Origin: an uncultured Porphyromonadaceae bacterium
GTDB taxonomy: Bacteria; Bacteroidota; Bacteroidia; Bacteroidales; Muribaculaceae
DNA length: 28,683 nt
Reading direction: 5' to 3'
Assembly (NCBI GenBank): GCA_900547825.1
Contig: URII01000030.1
Span: forward strand, 1-28,683
Shown here: in pieces, positions 24,039-28,683 of the stretch
Position numbering within the stretch: position 1 is the stretch's first letter
How the letters are laid out: each line of letters begins with the position of its first letter
Translations under genes and position numbers: made by a program
Notes under the pieces: generated by a model
Seen by the model: the letters and a program-made list of their open reading frames with translations, nothing else
Databases searched by the model: none
Told to the model about the DNA's origin: nothing

Positions 24039-24230
24039 ATGCTATCCAACCCCTCTCCACAAAAGTTCCTATCGGATATGGAACTACCGGCTAACGAAGC
24101 ATTATTAGTCACCGGCGGAAAAAGTGAAACAGACACCGCCAATAATTGTCCTTGCCCAACCAACAATTGCAAATGCAATCTAAGAGATTGCATAATCACC
24201 AATAATGGCGGCAAGATCTGTGGCTTATAA
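24039..24230 (+). CDS. Cys-rich RiPP precursor peptide with GG-type leader (predicted)
   Basis: This 63-aa peptide has a leader without Cys and a C-terminal part with six Cys: C37, C39, C44, C46, C51 and C61. The spacing is CxC-x4-CxC-x4-C-x9-C. The leader (residues 1-27) contains LSDMELPANEALLVTGG, the acidic-hydrophobic stretch ending in Gly-Gly typical of leaders cut by GG-peptidases. Cleavage after G27 would release a 36-aa core. The unit NNCxC appears twice (NNCPC, NNCKC). The radical SAM/SPASM gene begins 56 nt downstream on the same strand, the usual arrangement for a precursor and its maturase. Bacteroidales families of GG-leader radical-SAM targets are known; whether this belongs to one needs a profile search. 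The modification type is not readable. Confidence 0.75.
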   Translation: MLSNPSPQKFLSDMELPANEALLVTGGKSETDTANNCPCPTNNCKCNLRDCIITNNGGKICGL

Positions 24231-24286
24231 TCTTTAATTATTCCTCTCTCCTCATTTTCACCATATACTAATCCCATTTGCATATT

Positions 24287-25579
24287 ATGAAATATAGCCA
24301 ATACAATACAATTATTCAGGCAAACAGTCACCTGAAAGCTGTTTATAACGCATTGTGGGATCGATTAGTGCTTATCAACAACGATATAGATCTGATCAAC
24401 ATCGACACGTTACCTTCACACATAAGTCAGAAACTGGCTGAAAGTCGGATGCTTATTGAGGATAATGTAGATGAATCGGAATATGTCGAAAACTTAAGAA
24501 GCCAAGCGATACAGGACAGTGCTAATTCCTTTATGTTGATCATAAATCCTACATTACGTTGCAACTTCAATTGCTGGTATTGCTATGAAAGTCATATAAC
24601 TTCAAGCGATATGACGGAGGAGGTATATGAACGCACATGCCGATGCATCGATATGCTGACGCAGAGAAAAAAGAAGCTGTCCATATCTTTTTTCGGCGGC
24701 GAACCGCTGCTGTGCTATGAAAATATAGTGGCTCCTATAATGAAATACGCCACAGAGAAAGGAAAAAACAACGATTGCGAAACAGATTTCAACTTTACCA
24801 CGAACGGCTATCTCATAACCGACAGCATGATAGCGGATTTCAGAAATTACAATGTAACCAACTTCCAAATAACATTGGATGGCGGCCGGGAAACACACGA
24901 CTGCACAAGGACACCCCGCAATGCTGTTTCCTACCACAAAATCATCACCGCCATCAAAAAGTTGACCGACAACGGTTTTTCCGTCACTCTGAGGCTGAAC
25001 TTAAACGGCAGCACAATCAACGGAGCCTTTTCCATCTCCGATGACTTCAAGAATCACCAGTCGAAACAACTTATCAAGGTCTCAATCCATCAGATATGGC
25101 AGGATAGAGATAAAGGTGAGGATATCCGAGCACAGCAATACAATCTTTATGAGCATTTTGCCAAGAATGGCTTTGACATAGAGATAAGCAAAACTCATCA
25201 ATTAAAAAATCCCTGTTATGCAGATCGGAAAAATTCTTATATTATAAATTCCGATGGGCGACTATTCAAATGCACTGCGGTTGACTTTGCAAATACCGAG
25301 GCTACCGGCTGTCTGGATTCATCCGGCTGTCTAACCTCCAACGATTCATCAATCGACAAAGTCCACAACCTACGCAAGAACTCCCCTCACTGCGCCCAAT
25401 GCCGCATAATGCCCCTTTGCAACGGCGGATGCTATAAAAACGTATGGTTCCGCAACAATAGATCCGGTATAAAATGCCTTCATCCTTCGGATAAAGAAAA
25501 GGACATTGAGGTGGCTAAAATAGTCGAGGATCTTTTATTCCTTGAGATGCTCTCAAAAAAATATAATACAACCTTTTAA
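24287..25579 (+). CDS. Radical SAM/SPASM peptide maturase
   Basis: I start this 430-aa enzyme at the ATG at 24287; a TTG three codons upstream is the only earlier option. The radical SAM cluster motif is C92-NFN-C96-WY-C99, followed by the SAM-binding FFGGEPLL (136-143). The C-terminus carries a complete SPASM pattern: C-x13-G-x4-C (CYADRKN...GRLFKC), then C-x2-C-x5-C-x3-C (CAQCRIMPLCNGGC), then a final Cys in IKCLHP. This predicts two auxiliary [4Fe-4S] clusters. Such enzymes install thioether, C-C or similar crosslinks in peptides. The target is probably the Cys-rich peptide just upstream. Base composition looks AT-richer than the flanking housekeeping genes. No PqqD-like recognition domain is evident in the first 80 residues. 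Confidence 0.88.
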   Translation: MKYSQYNTIIQANSHLKAVYNALWDRLVLINNDIDLINIDTLPSHISQKLAESRMLIEDNVDESEYVENLRSQAIQDSANSFMLIINPTLRCNFNCWYCYESHITSSDMTEEVYERTCRCIDMLTQRKKKLSISFFGGEPLLCYENIVAPIMKYATEKGKNNDCETDFNFTTNGYLITDSMIADFRNYNVTNFQITLDGGRETHDCTRTPRNAVSYHKIITAIKKLTDNGFSVTLRLNLNGSTINGAFSISDDFKNHQSKQLIKVSIHQIWQDRDKGEDIRAQQYNLYEHFAKNGFDIEISKTHQLKNPCYADRKNSYIINSDGRLFKCTAVDFANTEATGCLDSSGCLTSNDSSIDKVHNLRKNSPHCAQCRIMPLCNGGCYKNVWFRNNRSGIKCLHPSDKEKDIEVAKIVEDLLFLEMLSKKYNTTF

Positions 25580-25590
25580 TAGAACCACCT

Positions 25591-27912
25591 ATGAGAAAAT
25601 CCTTTATTCCCAATGGATTTTGTAAGGTCATCACAACAGGAATGCTGATGGCTGTGGCATTGGAGTCCGGCGCAACGGTAGGCGGCATAGTGATCAGCGC
25701 AGAGGATCAGGAGGCTATTCCGGGGGTGCAGATAACATATATGTTGCCCGACTCAACAATAGCAGGACGAACCGTGTCGGATCAGAACGGGAGATTCCTG
25801 ATTGATTCACGCGGCATCAAAAACGCCAGCTTGCGGCTGACTCTTACCGGCTACAACGGCTCTACCGTGACATTGGGTCACGACAATGATGACGAGGATG
25901 TGGGCGAAGTATGGCTTACGCCTGTTGCAACCCGACTCGACGAAGTCACCGTGGAGGGCCAGCGAATATTGACTAAGAGCAACAAATTCATAATATATCC
26001 CGATGAGTCGGAACTTAACACCGCATCGACAGTAACCGATGTTCTCGCCAATATGTCACTCCCGGGCCTCAAGGTGAACGCTTTTGAAAACACCGTGAGC
26101 ATCTACAACAAGAACGCCGTCTATAAGATAAACGGAGTGGAAAGGTCGTGGCAGGATGTTATGGCTCTGAACCCCTCCACAATAATGAGGATAGACTATG
26201 TGGATCATCCCGTAGGCCGCTACATGGGCAATGACGCAGGGGGCATAATAGAGATAACGCTCAAACCCGCCACTCGGGGCGGAAGCCTCTTCCAGCAGAT
26301 ACGCGAAGAAACCACTATGCTCAACGGCTACAACACAACAGCACTGACTTACATAAACCGCAGGTCGGAGTTCAGGCTCAACTACGGTCTCAACTGGATA
26401 CGCAACGACAACGGGATATGGGGCGAATCAACCCATTACCTCAACAGCGAGCGCCCCGCCACACAATATAAATCCGACAACAACACATCAGCACACAACT
26501 ATGTGAATAACATCAACGCATCCTATACACTGGGGCTAAATCATGATGCCGTGATAGACATAACCGGAGGAGTGAAATGGGACAACGACATAACCCACCA
26601 TCCGGACATAACCACAATCACCGCCACTCCCGGATCGCCTGACGAGGAGTACCATGAGTCACAGCGCAGCCACTGGGTGATAACCGATTTCGGCGCCGGT
26701 GTCAGTTACACACGCAACCTCTCCACTCCGGAGCGTCTTATCAGCGCCAAGATAGAGTATTCGGGCACAGTGGAACACAAAAAGGATTTTCTCAGTCAGC
26801 CTGACGCCGTGTTCAACACCGCATCACGATCCACACCTTCGGTTATAACAGCCGAGTTAGACTGGAATTTCCCGATAGGCAAAATCAACATGAATGCCGG
26901 CATATCGGAAAAATACCTGTTCTCAAAGGTAACCCACACAGGCACCGCCTACGAACGGTCATCACCCCGCAACAACACTCTGTACCCTTACGTGGGAATA
27001 GACGGACGAATAGGCAACAAATGGTCGTACAATGCCATCGGAGCCTTGAAATACTACTCATTCCGCGAAAACGGCGCAAAATCCGACGAAGTGTTTCCCG
27101 CCGGGTATATGAGCCTCACATATATGCCGTCAACAGTATTACGAATCACACTTGACGGCGAATACAGTCAGTATCTTACAGCCCTGTCGGAACGAACGGA
27201 TTATTTCAGTGTCACAGACAACCTCAACGCCGTGCGCGGCAATCCGAATCTAAAGAATCTTGAATGCGCCCAGATATCATTGAGCCCGGTATATTATAAA
27301 AATCCGTGGTCATTGAGCGGCTTCGTGACACTAAAGCGATACTGGCACCCAAGGATGTTAGACGTGACATTTGAAGATCCCTACTATGTTACACGGCAGT
27401 CATGTATCTCCAACTGGGACTTAATAATAGGGCATTTACAGGCATTCTACACTCTGAAACCGGCAAAGGAGATGACTATGAACTTTTCAGGCGAATGCTC
27501 AATTATCCGCTCTTTGGCCTATATGCCGAATACGACAGTCGGATCCACCGAATATGATGTGAATGCCGGATACTATTTCAATTACAAATCATGGTCAGCC
27601 TTTGCAAAATGGGAATCGAAATATATCTACACCCAAGGCTATAAACGCAGGGAAAGACCATCGGCAATCTACCTGATGGGATCATGGGCCTACCGCAACA
27701 TAGTGCTGGGAGCCTATGCCACTTTCAAGCTCAAACGCGACATATCCGAGGAAACTTTCTTTCGCAACCCGGACATTGACCGTTACACATGGAACGGGAT
27801 TGACGGAGGCCAGTCACGCATAGCTCTCAGCTTCACCTACAAGATTTCGGTAGGGCGCAAGGGCAACGGTCGCAATCCGCAGTCAACCCTCGGAGCCGAC
27901 AAGGGGGACTGA
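25591..27912 (+). CDS. Outer-membrane beta-barrel protein with carboxypeptidase-regulatory domain
   Basis: This 773-aa protein has an N-terminal signal segment (residues 1-28) and a carboxypeptidase-regulatory-like beta-sandwich (about 30-105, with AIPGVQITYMLPDST and DQNGRFLI). A plug-like region follows (about 108-225; DEVTVEGQRI, then YKINGVERSWQDVMALNPST and GGIIEITLKPAT). The rest is a long beta-barrel rich in alternating aromatic strands. The layout matches the Bacteroidetes outer-membrane beta-barrel family related to TonB-dependent receptors. It starts 11 nt after the radical SAM gene, so the two are almost certainly co-transcribed. By position it may export, display or take up the modified peptide. 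The last 30 nt overlap the end of rsmD on the other strand. Confidence 0.85.
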   Translation: MRKSFIPNGFCKVITTGMLMAVALESGATVGGIVISAEDQEAIPGVQITYMLPDSTIAGRTVSDQNGRFLIDSRGIKNASLRLTLTGYNGSTVTLGHDNDDEDVGEVWLTPVATRLDEVTVEGQRILTKSNKFIIYPDESELNTASTVTDVLANMSLPGLKVNAFENTVSIYNKNAVYKINGVERSWQDVMALNPSTIMRIDYVDHPVGRYMGNDAGGIIEITLKPATRGGSLFQQIREETTMLNGYNTTALTYINRRSEFRLNYGLNWIRNDNGIWGESTHYLNSERPATQYKSDNNTSAHNYVNNINASYTLGLNHDAVIDITGGVKWDNDITHHPDITTITATPGSPDEEYHESQRSHWVITDFGAGVSYTRNLSTPERLISAKIEYSGTVEHKKDFLSQPDAVFNTASRSTPSVITAELDWNFPIGKINMNAGISEKYLFSKVTHTGTAYERSSPRNNTLYPYVGIDGRIGNKWSYNAIGALKYYSFRENGAKSDEVFPAGYMSLTYMPSTVLRITLDGEYSQYLTALSERTDYFSVTDNLNAVRGNPNLKNLECAQISLSPVYYKNPWSLSGFVTLKRYWHPRMLDVTFEDPYYVTRQSCISNWDLIIGHLQAFYTLKPAKEMTMNFSGECSIIRSLAYMPNTTVGSTEYDVNAGYYFNYKSWSAFAKWESKYIYTQGYKRRERPSAIYLMGSWAYRNIVLGAYATFKLKRDISEETFFRNPDIDRYTWNGIDGGQSRIALSFTYKISVGRKGNGRNPQSTLGADKGD

Positions 27913-28461
27913 CGGATTCGGAGATTCGCAGATGAACAGGGAGAAGTTAACACTGCCGTAGGCGCGGTGTTCGCGGAAGCCGGGAAGTGCTGAAAAGTCA
28001 TACCGCGAGGAGTGCTCCACGATAACGAGGGTGCCCTCCTCCACCATCGGTGAGGAGAGGATAAGCCCGGGTATCTCGGCGAAGCGCGGATGGTCGTAGG
28101 GCGGATCGGCGAATATGAAACCGAAGCCGGTGCGGCATGAGGCAATGAACCGGAACACATCGCCGGTGACAAGCCTGAGCCTGTCCGTGCATCCGAGCTT
28201 ACGGGCCACATCGGATATGAAGCGGGCCTGTACAGAGGCTTTCTCCACGGCTGTGACATGGGCCGCGCCGCGCGACAGCAGTTCGAATGTGATGGCACCG
28301 GTGCCCGCAAACAGGTCAAGGGCGCGGATTCCCTCTATGTCGATGAGGTTCTCGATCACGTTGAAAATGTTTTCACGCGCAAAATCGGTGGTGGGGCGGG
28401 CTGTGATGCGGGATGGCACGTCGAAACGGCGTCGCCCGTATTCCCCTCTTATTATTCGCAT
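27883..28461 (-). CDS. rsmD: 16S rRNA (guanine966-N2)-methyltransferase
   Basis: RsmD methylates G966 of 16S rRNA in the 30S subunit using SAM. The start MRIIRGEYGRRRF, the SAM-binding LDLFAGTGAI (48-57), the AVEK acidic loop and the catalytic DPPY (119-122) are all present. At 192 aa it has about 15 extra residues after the normal YGSVNFSLF end (ICESPNPSVPLVGSEG). That tail is encoded opposite the last codons of the outer-membrane protein gene, a 30-nt convergent overlap. Its start overlaps the upstream DUF3822 gene by 10 nt, so the two are translationally linked. Confidence 0.93.
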   Translation of the reverse strand: MRIIRGEYGRRRFDVPSRITARPTTDFARENIFNVIENLIDIEGIRALDLFAGTGAITFELLSRGAAHVTAVEKASVQARFISDVARKLGCTDRLRLVTGDVFRFIASCRTGFGFIFADPPYDHPRFAEIPGLILSSPMVEEGTLVIVEHSSRYDFSALPGFREHRAYGSVNFSLFICESPNPSVPLVGSEG

Positions 28462-28683
28462 AGATGCATTATTCTTAAATCAAACGGAAGCCGGGCCGAC
28501 ACTGACCAGCGGGAGCCGGAGGGCATGATCACAGGCATCAGGCGGCCGAGATAGGGACGCAGCATTGATGTGGCCTCGGCACGCCATTCCTGATCGCCGG
28601 TAAACGACACCCCGGTAAGGGCCGGATCAAGGGAGAGCGTTTTCAAAGCGGCCATGACATAGTAGGCTCCGTCGGCGGCAGCG
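28452..28683 (-). CDS. DUF3822-family protein, C-terminal part (cut by window edge)
   Basis: The frame is open to the window edge, giving the last 76 or so residues of a larger protein. It contains DGAYYVMAALKTLSLDP, then FTGDQEW and a Pro-ending LMPVIMPSG segment. This pattern and the position directly before rsmD with a 10-nt overlap match the Bacteroidetes DUF3822 family, which is regularly found there. Function is unknown, and the N-terminal two thirds lie outside the window. Confidence 0.6.
   Translation of the reverse strand, partial: AAADGAYYVMAALKTLSLDPALTGVSFTGDQEWRAEATSMLRPYLGRLMPVIMPSGSRWSVSARLPFDLRIMHLCE

Overview
The window looks like a chromosomal segment of a gut Bacteroidales bacterium, most likely of the Muribaculaceae type. 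Several things point there. Promoters carry the Bacteroidetes -7 element TAnnTTTG (for example before the tRNA-His, the BlaI-type regulator and the amylase). Three large secreted proteins end in type IX secretion (T9SS)-like sorting domains. There is a carboxypeptidase-regulatory/beta-barrel outer-membrane protein. The genes rsmD and DUF3822 are adjacent. No replication origin, insertion sequence, CRISPR array or prophage was seen.

Layout. Positions 1-1400 hold a ROK sugar kinase and a small two-helix membrane protein. Positions 1469-3867 hold an orphan HSDR_N-type nuclease-fold protein, divergent from a BlaI/MecI-type repressor and an M56 membrane metalloprotease fused to a TonB C-terminal domain. 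The repressor gene is preceded by three copies of a 16-bp dyad, a likely autoregulatory operator. Positions 3985-15426 hold two giant, related secreted proteins (1745 and 1448 aa; fibronectin-III-like and choice-of-anchor-J-like modules). They flank a membrane-tethered TPR regulator with a LuxR-like DNA-binding end. Positions 15606-19008 hold a Crp/Fnr-type regulator and a secreted GH13 alpha-amylase that also carries a T9SS-like tail.

Positions 19088-23551, all on the minus strand, are mostly housekeeping: an SDR oxidoreductase, tRNA-His(GTG), folD, ffh, panD and panC. The last four are closely spaced and probably co-transcribed as panC-panD-ffh-folD. The right edge (27883-28683, minus) holds rsmD and the end of a DUF3822 gene.

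The most interesting part lies between panC and rsmD (about 23600-27912). An AT-rich, strongly G-depleted spacer leads into a Bacteroidetes-type promoter. Then come a 63-aa Cys-rich peptide with a GG-type leader, a radical SAM/SPASM enzyme with complete cluster motifs, and, 11 nt later, an outer-membrane beta-barrel protein. I read this as a compact RiPP cassette: precursor, maturase and outer-membrane partner. No transporter or protease gene is visible, and the product cannot be identified from sequence alone.
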